Assembly (NCBI RefSeq): GCF_003863355.1 | Contig: NZ_QQWG01000015.1 | Span: 1-64,000, forward strand | Direction of reading: 5' to 3' | DNA length: 64,000 nucleotides | Source of the DNA: Ancylomarina euxina | GTDB taxonomy: Bacteria; Bacteroidota; Bacteroidia; Bacteroidales; Marinifilaceae | In this document: one piece after another, positions 1-7,875 of the stretch | How the letters are laid out: the number at the start of each line of letters is the position of its first letter | Position numbering within the stretch: position 1 is the first letter of the stretch | The notes under the pieces: model-generated | The model's input: only the letters and a program-made list of their open reading frames with translations | Database searches by the model: none | What the model was told of the DNA's origin: nothing | Position numbers and translations under genes: made by a program

Positions 1-204
1 CTTAACTCAACAGCATTTAATTTAAACTCTCTACTAAATTTTCGTCTCTCTTTTTCCATTTTCTAAGATATAAATTATTAAGATAATTATACCTTAACTC
101 ACTGTCCAAGTAAATGTAGCAACTCCAAACCACAGCTTAGTTTATCTCTTTCTAATTATAGTTCTACCACAGAATTTTTGTCATAGAAAGAGACAAGTTA
201 TTCT

Positions 205-1128
205 TTAAATATGTTTGGGTTCCAATAAGGGTATGGCCTGCATATTTATATAGAGCTTACATGGCCTCGATTCGTAGCGTCGAACTGGCACATAAAGTGT
301 TTTGTAGCCAATCGATTCAATTCGAAGTCTGTGATCGCCTGTAGGGAATGATTTAAATCTGAAGGTTCCTGTTGGGCTGATGGCTGCACTTAAGCCTAAT
401 TCTTCAGCGAACACTTTTCCCTCACCAATCACTTGTCCGTTGGCCTCATCGCTAAGGTATCCCAATAGTTCGTAGGGATGTTGGATGCCCTTGGCTGTGT
501 GTCGTGCTGCAAAGTAATGGTTTACGAAATCGGGATGTGACTGACGATATCTTTCAATACTTCGATCGAGCACAGTCCTTAAAAAATGATTGGTTTCTTT
601 CTTAAGATTATAAAAGGCTGTTTTAGCCTTATTCTTATCCTCCATCAAAAGTAAGCGATCGGTACGATTTTTAAGGAAGGCCGTTAAGTCGATTTGCAAG
701 CTGGTAATACTCTCCTGAGTAATACCATAGTCAGTGAGTTGAGCCAGATTTTCCTGAGCGATCTTAATATTTTCCTCTGTGTAGAGTATCAAATTCACCT
801 CGCTCAAATTTACCAGTACCGATTTCGAAATATCAACTTGTTCCAGAATTAAGGTATCTGATTTACTATTGGCAAAACAAACCAAGTTGTTTGAAAAAGG
901 AAACAAACGGGCAATCAGCGTGTTTTTAAGCTCATGCTTATTCACAATGAGCCACTCGGCTGGTGCATCCATCTTTTCGGAAAGGGCAAAGAGGCCGGTT
1001 TTGTATCCTGTAAACCTCGTCACCTCTTCTTTGGTGGGTGCATCCGATTCGTAAACACTACTGTTCAAAACAAGAACCTGGTCTACCTCCTGATAAGAAT
1101 CTAATTTTAATTTATCTTTTTTAATCAT
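205..1128 (-). CDS. Hypothetical protein with C-terminal carboxypeptidase-regulatory-like domain
   Basis: Function unknown. The last ~75 residues (VIGEGKVFAEELGLSA, then TFRFKSFPTGDHRLRIESIG) look like the beta-sandwich of the carboxypeptidase regulatory-like family, in which a short loop is followed by a strand describing 'fine-tuned' substituents. The first ~230 residues are charged, mostly helical and lack a signal peptide or membrane segment, so a cytoplasmic location is likely. The open frame reaches 1233, but I prefer the ATG at 1128 (MIKKDKLKLDSYQEV), because the upstream MIMLWHKQMY segment is unlike the rest and a stop lies at 1240-1242. Directly upstream is a decayed array of 21-bp repeats. 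Similar proteins are, as I recall, found in several copies in some Bacteroidota genomes. The family assignment of the tail is moderate, the rest is unassigned. Confidence 0.6.
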   Translation of the reverse strand: MIKKDKLKLDSYQEVDQVLVLNSSVYESDAPTKEEVTRFTGYKTGLFALSEKMDAPAEWLIVNKHELKNTLIARLFPFSNNLVCFANSKSDTLILEQVDISKSVLVNLSEVNLILYTEENIKIAQENLAQLTDYGITQESITSLQIDLTAFLKNRTDRLLLMEDKNKAKTAFYNLKKETNHFLRTVLDRSIERYRQSHPDFVNHYFAARHTAKGIQHPYELLGYLSDEANGQVIGEGKVFAEELGLSAAISPTGTFRFKSFPTGDHRLRIESIGYKTLYVPVRRYESRPCKLYINMQAIPLLEPKHI

Positions 1129-1332
1129 CTTTTTGAATTTATGCAGTACGAATAAATCAAAGGATGTATCACGATTTGGTTCACACTGCTTGATTAATAA
1201 TAAATACATCTGCTTATGCCAGAGCATAATCATTTTAAGTCAGCTGTCTGAAATCAGCTAATGCTTGTGTTAACACCTGTTTTCGTTTAGTTTTCTCTAT
1301 ACATTTTTGGTTTAACGTTTTATTTTCACTTC

Positions 1333-1595
1333 CATTCAAAATCAAATTGGCTGCTCTAAAATTTAGATTTGTTGCTTTAAAATTTAAATCAGTCACTTTA
1401 AAATATTAGTCAGTCGCTTTAAAATTGAAATCACCTGCACTAAAATTTTAATCTGTTGTCTTAAAATTGAAATCACTTGCTCTAAAATCTTAATCAGCTG
1501 TCTTAAAATTTGAATCACTTGCTTCCAAAATTGCGTCAACTCCTCTCAAAAGCAAATCATTGGGTTCAAAATATTAATCAGCTGGCTTCTAAAAA
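1333..1595. repeat. Degenerate 21-bp tandem repeat (12 units, heptapeptide period)
   Basis: About twelve units of 20-23 bp, mostly 21 bp, each beginning AAAATTT or AAAATTG and followed by an A/T-rich and then a TCACTTGCTC-like part. On the minus strand one frame reads as a heptapeptide of the form K-A-T-D-L-N-F. Some units have TAA in place of TTA at the leucine position and two units carry indels, so no continuous ORF exists. The last coherent stretch runs through three units into a non-repetitive tail that stops at 1235-1237, just upstream of the 342-codon frame. It is either a decayed coding repeat or a non-coding array of codon-multiple period. Confidence 0.75.
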
Positions 1596-2327
1596 AGAAT
1601 AGAAAGCATCCTGAATAAATCATTTTAAGTAATATGAATGGAATTTTAAAGGAAATTGCTGTCAACGAACTTAATCGTGTAGAGAGATTCAGCAAATAGG
1701 AAATACTTTGACTTAGAAGTCTCAAAAGTATTCAGAGCGTAAATACAGATTCACTTTTAGTCTTATGATCTGTAAGCGAAGATATCCTTGTGGTTAAACT
1801 ATAAGACTAAGATAGAGAATAATTTCAGTAATCACCAAATAAAAATTCATTAATCTTGAAATAAGCGCTATTCATCAGGAAAAAAAAGTCATTCAAAATC
1901 AAACAAAATGTCTGATATTACAAGCTATTCAGAATAAAGGCAGCAAAAGATATTTTTTTTTGTAAAACATCTTATTTTTTTGACACCCTTAATCAATACA
2001 GATAAAAAACACTAATCAACAAGTGCTTAATGATCTATTCGAAAACGAATAATCGGTATTGTTTAACAAGAGATTTAAAGGTGAATCACAATGTATGATG
2101 CTTCTCAAGCAATAATACCTAAAGGAAGAATCGGGATGCCACCCCTCCTTATCCTTCGACTACATCTCGACACCGCTCGATGCGACGGCTCAGGAACCGG
2201 GAGAGTAAACTTTTAGCAGACTTAAAAAGGGGGCTTGATAATTAGTCATACCCTGACATAGACGGTTTGTTTATGGTCAGAGCATGACAGTACATTTTGA
2301 ACTTGCAACAAAAATAGGGTAATGGAA
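1596..2327. other. Intergenic stretch without a recognisable gene
   Basis: AT-rich sequence between the repeat array and the methyltransferase gene. A long-loop inverted repeat is present (TAGTCTTAT at 1758-1766 and ATAAGACTA at 1801-1809). A short plus-strand frame at 1634-1699 (21 codons) looks coding in composition but is too short to call. Around 2135-2215 is a GC-richer block containing CTTCGACTACATCTCGAC and GACGGCTCAGGAACCGGGAG, which resembles dispersed intergenic repeats of Bacteroidota. No RNA gene was recognised. Confidence 0.5.
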
Positions 2328-3428
2328 CTAAATCATTTTCAGTACCCACAATTCCACCTTCTCTTCACCACGCCATTTCTGATTTCTTTGTGTTTTAGTA
2401 GAGGCTGCCTTCACCGATTTGTAAATAAACAATTCCTCCTTAAAGCGACCGCCTTCAGCCAGTTCTTTTTTGATAGGATGTTCTTCGGCTACGCCAGTAA
2501 TTTCGCCCAAATTTGAGAACAATAAAGCCACACGACCTCCAGGTTTCAAGTGCTTAATTGCTTCGGCAAAAAAACGTGGGAACAAATCCTCATCATAATA
2601 AATAGCCATATCGATGCCCTCCAAATTGTGTGAAGCTGGCAACCAGGGTGGATTGAAAACAATCAGTTCCGTTTTTTCAGAACAATCTGCAAACAAATCC
2701 CCATGCATTAACTCAAGCTTTGCATCAATTCTGGATCTTTTAAGTTCTTCGTGAATCCCTACAATAGCATTAGGATTCGAATCCGTTCCAACTAATTTCG
2801 CAAAACCATGTTTTAGCATTTGCAGACTAAGAACACCGCTTCCAATTCCAACATCAATGGCTGATTTCTTTTCACCATCGTAGCGTTTCAACCAATTGTC
2901 GAAAAGAATCAAATGTTCGAATCGTGTTGGGAAATAGGTACCAAAAAAAGGACGAATTTTGCGGCCTAAAACAGGAATAAAGATTCCTTTTTCGTGCCAT
3001 TGCCAGGAACTGTTCAAGCCCTGCACTTGTGGGAAGGGCAATAAAAACTCAGGCATGTCAGGATACAGGCTTTTGAGCCAGCCAATTTCCGGCGATTTTC
3101 TAACCGTCAGTTTGTTGTTGCTAACCAACAATACCAGTCGATGTGAGAGTTCGCGAAATTTGGAACGATAATCACGTTGTCCCTGGAAAGATTGATCAGA
3201 ATATTCCTTTTTGAGGTGGTCTTTCAATGCATTTAAAACCGTCAGTCCACTGCTAAAGTAATCGACTATTAAAACATATTCTCCCTCAATTAAAGCATCC
3301 ACAGCATCCATAGGATCCATTCGACGTTTGTAGGCCAAAACATCCACATCCATTATGGGTTCTGGTCGATCTATTGCTATGGATTTATTCGATACTGAAA
3401 ATTCAATCGTTAATGCTTTCTCTGACAT
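2328..3428 (-). CDS. Class I SAM-dependent methyltransferase (MTS/HemK-like)
   Basis: A 366-residue protein. The C-terminal half carries a Rossmann methyltransferase core: DVGIGSGVLSLQML is the SAM-binding glycine loop (motif I), GTDSNPNAI is the acidic-ribose loop (motif II) and ELIVFNPPWLP is the NPPW catalytic motif. That motif is typical of N-methyltransferases acting on glutamine amide or exocyclic base nitrogens (HemK/PrmC, RsmC, TrmN6). The N-terminal ~150 residues are not recognised and probably bind substrate. The substrate (protein, rRNA or tRNA) cannot be told from sequence. No signal peptide, so cytoplasmic. It stands alone, with large intergenic regions on both sides. The start ATG at 3428 is the first in frame and fits the family. 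Confidence 0.8.
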   Translation of the reverse strand: MSEKALTIEFSVSNKSIAIDRPEPIMDVDVLAYKRRMDPMDAVDALIEGEYVLIVDYFSSGLTVLNALKDHLKKEYSDQSFQGQRDYRSKFRELSHRLVLLVSNNKLTVRKSPEIGWLKSLYPDMPEFLLPFPQVQGLNSSWQWHEKGIFIPVLGRKIRPFFGTYFPTRFEHLILFDNWLKRYDGEKKSAIDVGIGSGVLSLQMLKHGFAKLVGTDSNPNAIVGIHEELKRSRIDAKLELMHGDLFADCSEKTELIVFNPPWLPASHNLEGIDMAIYYDEDLFPRFFAEAIKHLKPGGRVALLFSNLGEITGVAEEHPIKKELAEGGRFKEELFIYKSVKAASTKTQRNQKWRGEEKVELWVLKMI

Positions 3429-3977
3429 TTGTTTCGGTGTTTTGATGCTTAGCTAGGCTGACTGGTGTGCTTGTGTTATTGGACTGATTCTGGTTCTTTT
3501 GTGCTATTCTGGTACAAAACTAGTCTAAATATTTTAAATTATTCCCTCTATCCGCCTAAGGCGGATCTTACTTTTTTATTCATTCATAATTTAAAGGGGC
3601 ATTCTTAAACTCGGTTCTTAGATAAAACACGTATTGATGTCCTTGCCGGACAGGCTTGTACTTTTTTCTTGAAAGAAAAGTACCAAAAATTCATCCCGAG
3701 CCTTCGGGAGCGGCATTCGCTGACCCATTACGACTTAAAGGCTAAACGAAATGAACTCGCTACGCTCAAACAGCATTTCGTTTTTAACGCCTTCTTCATC
3801 TATGGGGGCCCAGCTGCCATTGCCGATGTCCTCATGAGAAATATAATACTAAAGCTATTGAAGAATGATTTGTGTCAACTTATTTTAGGACGAGACAACG
3901 ATATGAATACAAAAGTAAAAGCTGCCACCCATGGAGTGACAGCTTTGCATCTTAATTCGAAGCTTATTTGAAGTTGA
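3429..3977. repeat. Intergenic region with dispersed repeat block
   Basis: Contains a perfect 7-bp-arm palindrome ATCCGCC-TAA-GGCGGAT (3550-3566). It is followed at about 3640-3840 by a block that includes a palindrome around CTTTTTTCTTGAAAGAAAAG and a long stretch translating to a quasi-peptide (frame open at 3669-3971). From memory, this block recurs between genes in many Bacteroidota genomes and is often misannotated as a short protein. Its GC content is higher than that of its surroundings. I regard it as a non-coding dispersed repeat. It lies between the methyltransferase and OsmC genes. Confidence 0.55.
3912..3946 (-). terminator. Rho-independent terminator of the OsmC gene
   Basis: Arms AAAGCTGCCAC (3918-3928) and GTGACAGCTTT (3936-3946), with a 7-nt loop. 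One G-T pair in the stem. In the minus-strand direction it is followed by a T-rich tract (TTTTACTTTTGT), just downstream of the OsmC stop codon. Confidence 0.75.
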
Positions 3978-4442
3978 CTAAGCCATAGCTTCTTCAACAA
4001 GCTTTTTCTTTTTAAGCTTCAAGTTCACAGGCGTTATATTTCTCAAGTTATCAGAAACAGGACATCTGTCTTCGATTGCCTCCATCCACTTAGCCAAAAC
4101 CTCAGGAGAAGCATCACAATCAGGCTCAATGGAAACCTCAATACCCTTATACCCTGCTCTATCATCAAATGAAGTTCCGAATAGGCGGTTTGGATTTAGC
4201 TCTCCAGCCATTTTAATTTTAACCGAACGCAATTCGATGTTCATCTCTTTGGCAATAACGTGAGCCATCACATTGATACATCCGCAAAATGCTGCAAGGA
4301 TATATTCAACTGGGTTTGCTCCCTCATCTGTTCCACCCAAATCAGCTGGCTCATCAATAATAATCTCGAAACCTCTTGCTTTTACAATCGTCTTAGTTGG
4401 GTTTTCGCTATATGCTTTTACTCTGAATTTTAAATCTGACAT
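3978..4442 (-). CDS. OsmC family peroxiredoxin-like protein
   Basis: A 154-residue OsmC/Ohr-fold protein, a family that reduces organic hydroperoxides through a pair of cysteines. Both expected cysteines are visible: one in AAFCGCINVMAHVIA and one in EDRCPVSDNL. The PVEYILAAF segment before the first cysteine is the usual family signature. The open frame extends to 4505, but the family N-terminus matches MSDLKFRVKAYSENP, so I place the start at the ATG ending at 4442. Cytoplasmic, no signal peptide. The gene is divergent from a Crp/Fnr-type regulator starting 153 bp away, so a shared control region is likely. The physiological substrate is not determined, and some OsmC relatives act on sulfur compounds. 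Confidence 0.85.
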   Translation of the reverse strand: MSDLKFRVKAYSENPTKTIVKARGFEIIIDEPADLGGTDEGANPVEYILAAFCGCINVMAHVIAKEMNIELRSVKIKMAGELNPNRLFGTSFDDRAGYKGIEVSIEPDCDASPEVLAKWMEAIEDRCPVSDNLRNITPVNLKLKKKKLVEEAMA

Positions 4443-4533
4443 TTTATATTGCTTTAGTTGTTTGAATAAATAACCAGACAAAAATGTGATATCTAAATCA
4501 ACCATAAAAGGATTAAAAGAAGCATAGATTCAT

Positions 4534-4541
4534 TACATTTG
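4534..4541 (+). promoter_or_regulatory. Candidate -7 box of the Crp/Fnr-like gene
   Basis: TACATTTG matches the Bacteroidota -7 consensus TAnnTTTG and lies about 50 bp upstream of the ATG at 4595. No clear -33 TTTG was found, so this is only a candidate. Confidence 0.35.
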
Positions 4542-4594
4542 ATGCAATTTGACACCTAATATTGAGGCTATTTTAAATAAAATCAATCCCAATA

Positions 4595-5293
4595 ATGAAT
4601 TTAGAATATCAAACTGACGGATATTGTTCCGATCGTCAATCGATTAGCGCTAAAGACTGTTTTGATTCTCTTACGCCAAACCAAAAAGACTTGGTGGAAA
4701 AATCCACCACACTACTTCAATTTACGAAGGGAGAAACCATCATCAAACAAGGTTTTGTGGCATCGCATATCCTATATATAGAAAAAGGTTTAGCCAAACT
4801 TGATGTTACAAACGATTCAAAACTTTCTACATTGAAATTATTGAGTAATGATTCGTTCGTAGGTATTATGTGCAGTTTTGCATGCAAAAGCCTCGACTTT
4901 TCCGCTGTTGCATTGGAAGCTACCACCATACGAATGATCAATATGGATCTCTTTTTAAGCCTGATTAAGGAAAATGGTGAATTTGCGCTTAAACTCATGC
5001 GTCATATGTCATCGCTCACCAATGAGATTATGCACCGAACAAGTCGTATAGCTAGTAAAAATGTTGAAGGCTCTTTAGCTATGATTCTAAACGAATTTAA
5101 AGAGATTTACAAAAGCACTAGTTTTACTTTACCTGTAACACGTGTGGGACTAGCTTCATTGGCAGGCTGTTCGAAAGAAAGCACCATACACACTCTAGCT
5201 AAATTTCATAAGGATGGTATTATTCAAATGAAGGATAAACAAATTACAATCATAAAACCCGAAAGTCTTGAGCTGATCATTAAGAATGGCTAA
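4595..5293 (+). CDS. Crp/Fnr family transcriptional regulator
   Basis: A 232-residue regulator. Residues ~25-140 form the cyclic-nucleotide-binding jelly roll (FTKGETIIKQGFVASHILYI, later TTIRMINMDLFLSLI). Residues ~150-225 form a winged helix with the recognition region LASLAGCSKESTIHTLAKFH. The N-terminus has one cysteine (C12) and a second one (C22) shortly after, but not the four-cysteine FNR iron-sulfur pattern, so oxygen sensing through a cluster is not supported. The effector is unknown. The gene is divergent from an OsmC-family gene, which is its most likely target beside itself. Its last codons are duplicated in a fused fragment about 250 bp downstream. Confidence 0.85.
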   Translation: MNLEYQTDGYCSDRQSISAKDCFDSLTPNQKDLVEKSTTLLQFTKGETIIKQGFVASHILYIEKGLAKLDVTNDSKLSTLKLLSNDSFVGIMCSFACKSLDFSAVALEATTIRMINMDLFLSLIKENGEFALKLMRHMSSLTNEIMHRTSRIASKNVEGSLAMILNEFKEIYKSTSFTLPVTRVGLASLAGCSKESTIHTLAKFHKDGIIQMKDKQITIIKPESLELIIKNG

Positions 5294-5295
5294 CA

Positions 5296-5332
5296 CATAA
5301 TTCAAAATTATAAGTTATAAATTTTGAATTAT
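5296..5332. terminator. Near-perfect palindrome after the Crp/Fnr-like gene
   Basis: An 18-bp arm (CATAATTCAAAATTATAA) is followed by its complement with one extra A. It lies immediately behind the stop codon at 5291-5293. It is AT-only and lacks a clear T-run, so it may be a weak terminator or an AT-rich repeat. Related AATTC-containing segments follow to about 5400. Confidence 0.4.
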
Positions 5333-5408
5333 GATTTTGGATTTGAATGTCTAGTATTAAAAGTCATAATTCAGAACTCATAATTCTTAATTCAAAAAAT
5401 TACATCCT

Positions 5409-5543
5409 CTACTTCAACTGCCCTGCGAGGAATCCTGTAGACCAGGCAGCCTGTAAATTATAGCCTCCGGTAATAGCATCGATATCGAGTACTTCACCAG
5501 CAAAATAGAGGTTCTTACACTTTTTGGATTGCATGCTCGCCAT
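5409..5543 (-). pseudogene. 3' fragment of a second allele of the BaiN-type flavoprotein gene
   Basis: Encodes the last 44 residues and stop codon of the flavoprotein at 6490-7701. The peptide is identical (starting [10 protein letters not shown], ending GFLAGQLK), but 15 of 45 codons differ, and every difference is silent, including TAG for TAA. That pattern means the fragment diverged while still part of a working gene and not by decay after duplication in place. The fragment breaks off at 5543 and joins directly to a fragment of the Crp/Fnr-like gene. Confidence 0.85.
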
Positions 5544-5592
5544 TACAATCATGAAACCAGAAAGCCTTGAGCTGATCATTAAGAATGGCTAA
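5542..5592 (+). pseudogene. 3' fragment of a second allele of the Crp/Fnr-like gene
   Basis: Matches the last 16 codons and the stop of the gene at 4595-5293 ([15 protein letters not shown] against [15 protein letters not shown]). There are three base differences, two of them silent. It abuts the flavoprotein fragment with a 2-bp overlap (AT) at 5542-5543, as expected for a junction between two copies of a crp-flavoprotein segment. The sequences behind the two copies are not related. Confidence 0.8.
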
Positions 5593-5622
5593 TTTCTCCT
5601 TTTCCAGAGCTTTTAAGTAAAT

Positions 5623-6434
5623 GTTACCTTGGCGTATGTGACAAGCTTTTTTTATTAACCACAAAGAACGCAACAAACACAAAGTTGATTTACATTATAT
5701 TTATTCATAAGGGTGTGATATACTAAATTGAGTTTGGACTGAGCCATATGCTCTTTTTAATGAATGCGCAATGGGCTCATAGCTGAATTATAACATTTTT
5801 TCCTTTGCGTTCTTAGTGCGCTTAGTTACCTTGGCGTATGTGACAAGCTTTTTTATTAACCACAAAGAACGCAACAAACACAAAGTTGATTTACATTATA
5901 TTTATTCATAAGGGTGTGATATACTAAATTGAGTTTGGACTGAGCCATATGCTCTTATTAATGAATGCGCAATGGGCTCATAGCTGAATTATAACATTTT
6001 TTCCTTTGCGTTCTTAGTGCGCTTAGTTACCTTGGCGTATGTGACAAGCTTTTTTATTAACCACAAAGAACGCAACAAACACAAAGTTGATTTACATTAT
6101 ATTTATTCATAAGGGTGTGATATACTAAATTGAGTTTGGACTGAGCCATATGCTCTTATTAATGAATGCGCAATGGGCTCATAGCTGAATTATAACATTT
6201 TTTCCTTTGCGTTCTTAGTGCGCTTAGTTACCTTGGCGTATGTGACAAGCTTTTTTATTAACCACAAAGAACGCAACAAACACAAAGTTGATTTACGTTA
6301 TATTTATTCATAAGGGTGTGATATACTAAATTGAGTTTGGCCTGAGCCATATGCTCTTATTAATGAATGCACAATGGGCTCATAGCTGAATTATAACATT
6401 TTTTCCTTTGCGTTCTTAGTGCGCTTAGTGGTTT
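5623..6434. repeat. Four tandem copies of a ~201-bp MITE-like repeat
   Basis: Units start at 5623, 5825, 6026 and 6227 with GTTACCTTGGCGTATGTGAC. Lengths are 202, 201, 201 and 201 bp, with only a handful of substitutions (for example an extra T and CTTTTTAAT for CTTATTAAT in unit 1, and three changes in unit 4). Within each unit, an element begins AACCACAAAGAACGCAAC and ends CTTTGCGTTCTTAGTGCGC, imperfect inverted ends. Only the last unit keeps the full right end TTAGTGGTT (to 6434). The ends resemble those of the single element at 55964-56106. No ORF of interest. The array lies between the convergent Crp/Fnr-like and flavoprotein genes. Confidence 0.9.
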
Positions 6435-6489
6435 AATATTTTTTTGTTTTCTAACAAAAACACATCGACAATGATCAGATTTGCTTCGC

Positions 6490-7701
6490 TTATTTCAATT
6501 GCCCCGCCAAAAATCCAGTTGACCAGGCAGCCTGCAAATTATAGCCTCCAGTTATAGCATCAATATCGAGTACTTCGCCAGCAAAATAAAGGTTCTTACA
6601 CTTTTTGGATTGCATGCTTGCCATATCCACACTTTTCAGACTCACACCGCCACAGGTTACGAATTCATCTCTAAAGGTCGTCTTGCCTTTTACGGCATAT
6701 TCATCATTTGTGAGCAAATTCAACAATTTATTGATGCCTTTTTTTCCCAATTCGCTCCATCGCTTTTGAGGCGATAAATCGGCTTTCTCTAAAAGAAACT
6801 GCCAAAGTCTATCAGGTAAAGAATAGGGGCGATAATTGGCCAGGATTTTATTCCCATGCTCTTTCTCAATGGCCTTTAATTCTTCTATGACCAAATCGTA
6901 ATTCGTTTCATTTACCCAATTGACCAGCACTTTAAACTCATATGCCTTCTCACTTAAAATTCTGGCTCCAAAGGCTGATAGTTTTAGAATAGCGGGACCA
7001 CTCATACCCCAATGGGTAATCAATAAAGGCCCTTCTGATTTTAATTTCGTACCCGGAAGCGATACCAAAGCCTCCTCAACCACAATACCCATGAGTTTGG
7101 TCACCGATTCATCTGGCATGTTAAAGGTGAATAATGAAGGGACTGGATTTTCAATTTTATGGCCTAATACTTCCAGCCATTCCAGTCCATTTCTTTTTGG
7201 AGAACCACCAGTTGTAACAATTAGCTTATCAAAGGTCCCCGATAGCACATTGTCCGTATCAAAATCCAATTCGAATTGCTCACCAACTGGCTTAATCGAT
7301 TTTACAGCTAAGCCCTTTTGAATCTCTACACCCAGGCGTTTGCACTCCTTTAGGAAACAGTCGATAATACTCTGTGAATCCTGAGAAACAGGAAAGATAC
7401 AATTGTCATCCTGAGTGACCAGTGGTACCCCTCTGGACTCAAACCACTCAACACAATCCTTATTATTAAAGAGATAAAAAGCTTTCTTTAAACTTCGCCC
7501 TCCCCTGGGATAAGCCTGATATAAATCTTGCGGATCGCAAGCATTAGTCAGGTTGCATCTGCCACCTCCCGAAACTTTCACCTTGGATAAAACGTGTTTC
7601 GATTTTTCGATGATCACAACTTTAGCCTCTGGGTCGTTTTCCTTGGCGGCTATGGCTGAAAAGAAACCTGCTGCTCCCCCTCCTATTATTCCGATTCGCA
7701 T
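6490..7701 (-). CDS. BaiN/HI0933-family NAD(P)/FAD-dependent oxidoreductase
   Basis: A 403-residue flavoprotein. The N-terminus has the FAD-binding dinucleotide fold GIIGGGAAGFFSAIAA and the family-specific loop KVSGGGRCNLTN. The C-terminus carries the second FAD contact, [19 protein letters not shown]. These match the HI0933/YhiN family (TIGR00275-type), usually called aminoacetone oxidase family or BaiN. The BaiN protein of a gut Clostridium takes part in bile acid reduction, but for most members the substrate is unknown and none is claimed here. Length and ends are normal for the family. The gene is convergent with the Crp/Fnr-like gene, and a silently diverged copy of its 3' end lies at 5409-5543. 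Confidence 0.85.
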   Translation of the reverse strand: MRIGIIGGGAAGFFSAIAAKENDPEAKVVIIEKSKHVLSKVKVSGGGRCNLTNACDPQDLYQAYPRGGRSLKKAFYLFNNKDCVEWFESRGVPLVTQDDNCIFPVSQDSQSIIDCFLKECKRLGVEIQKGLAVKSIKPVGEQFELDFDTDNVLSGTFDKLIVTTGGSPKRNGLEWLEVLGHKIENPVPSLFTFNMPDESVTKLMGIVVEEALVSLPGTKLKSEGPLLITHWGMSGPAILKLSAFGARILSEKAYEFKVLVNWVNETNYDLVIEELKAIEKEHGNKILANYRPYSLPDRLWQFLLEKADLSPQKRWSELGKKGINKLLNLLTNDEYAVKGKTTFRDEFVTCGGVSLKSVDMASMQSKKCKNLYFAGEVLDIDAITGGYNLQAAWSTGFLAGQLK

Positions 7702-7875
7702 GTCTCTTATATATTTATTCAGATGCCAATTCTTATACTCTAAAACTGGCGCTAGTTGTTTTTTTTAAATGCTCCCCAATTCGTATTGACAGGAACTTGC
7801 AGACAAAATTACGCAGAAAATTCGGATCACTATATCTAAGCCCACAAATAGGCATAAATCTTCATGGGAGTAGAC

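Noticed and set aside
869-1054. Plus-strand 61-codon ORF
   Set aside because: Antisense shadow inside the gene at 205-1128; no ribosome site and no conserved features.
2755-2790. tRNA-like GGATTCGAATCC motif
   Set aside because: It is inside the methyltransferase coding sequence and no cloverleaf can be drawn around it.
3669-3971. 100-codon plus-strand ORF
   Set aside because: It lies in what looks like a dispersed non-coding repeat and reads through the OsmC terminator. The peptide has no protein-like domain.
5623-6434. Possible CRISPR array
   Set aside because: The repeats are 201 bp, directly adjacent, have no variable spacers, and no cas genes are near.
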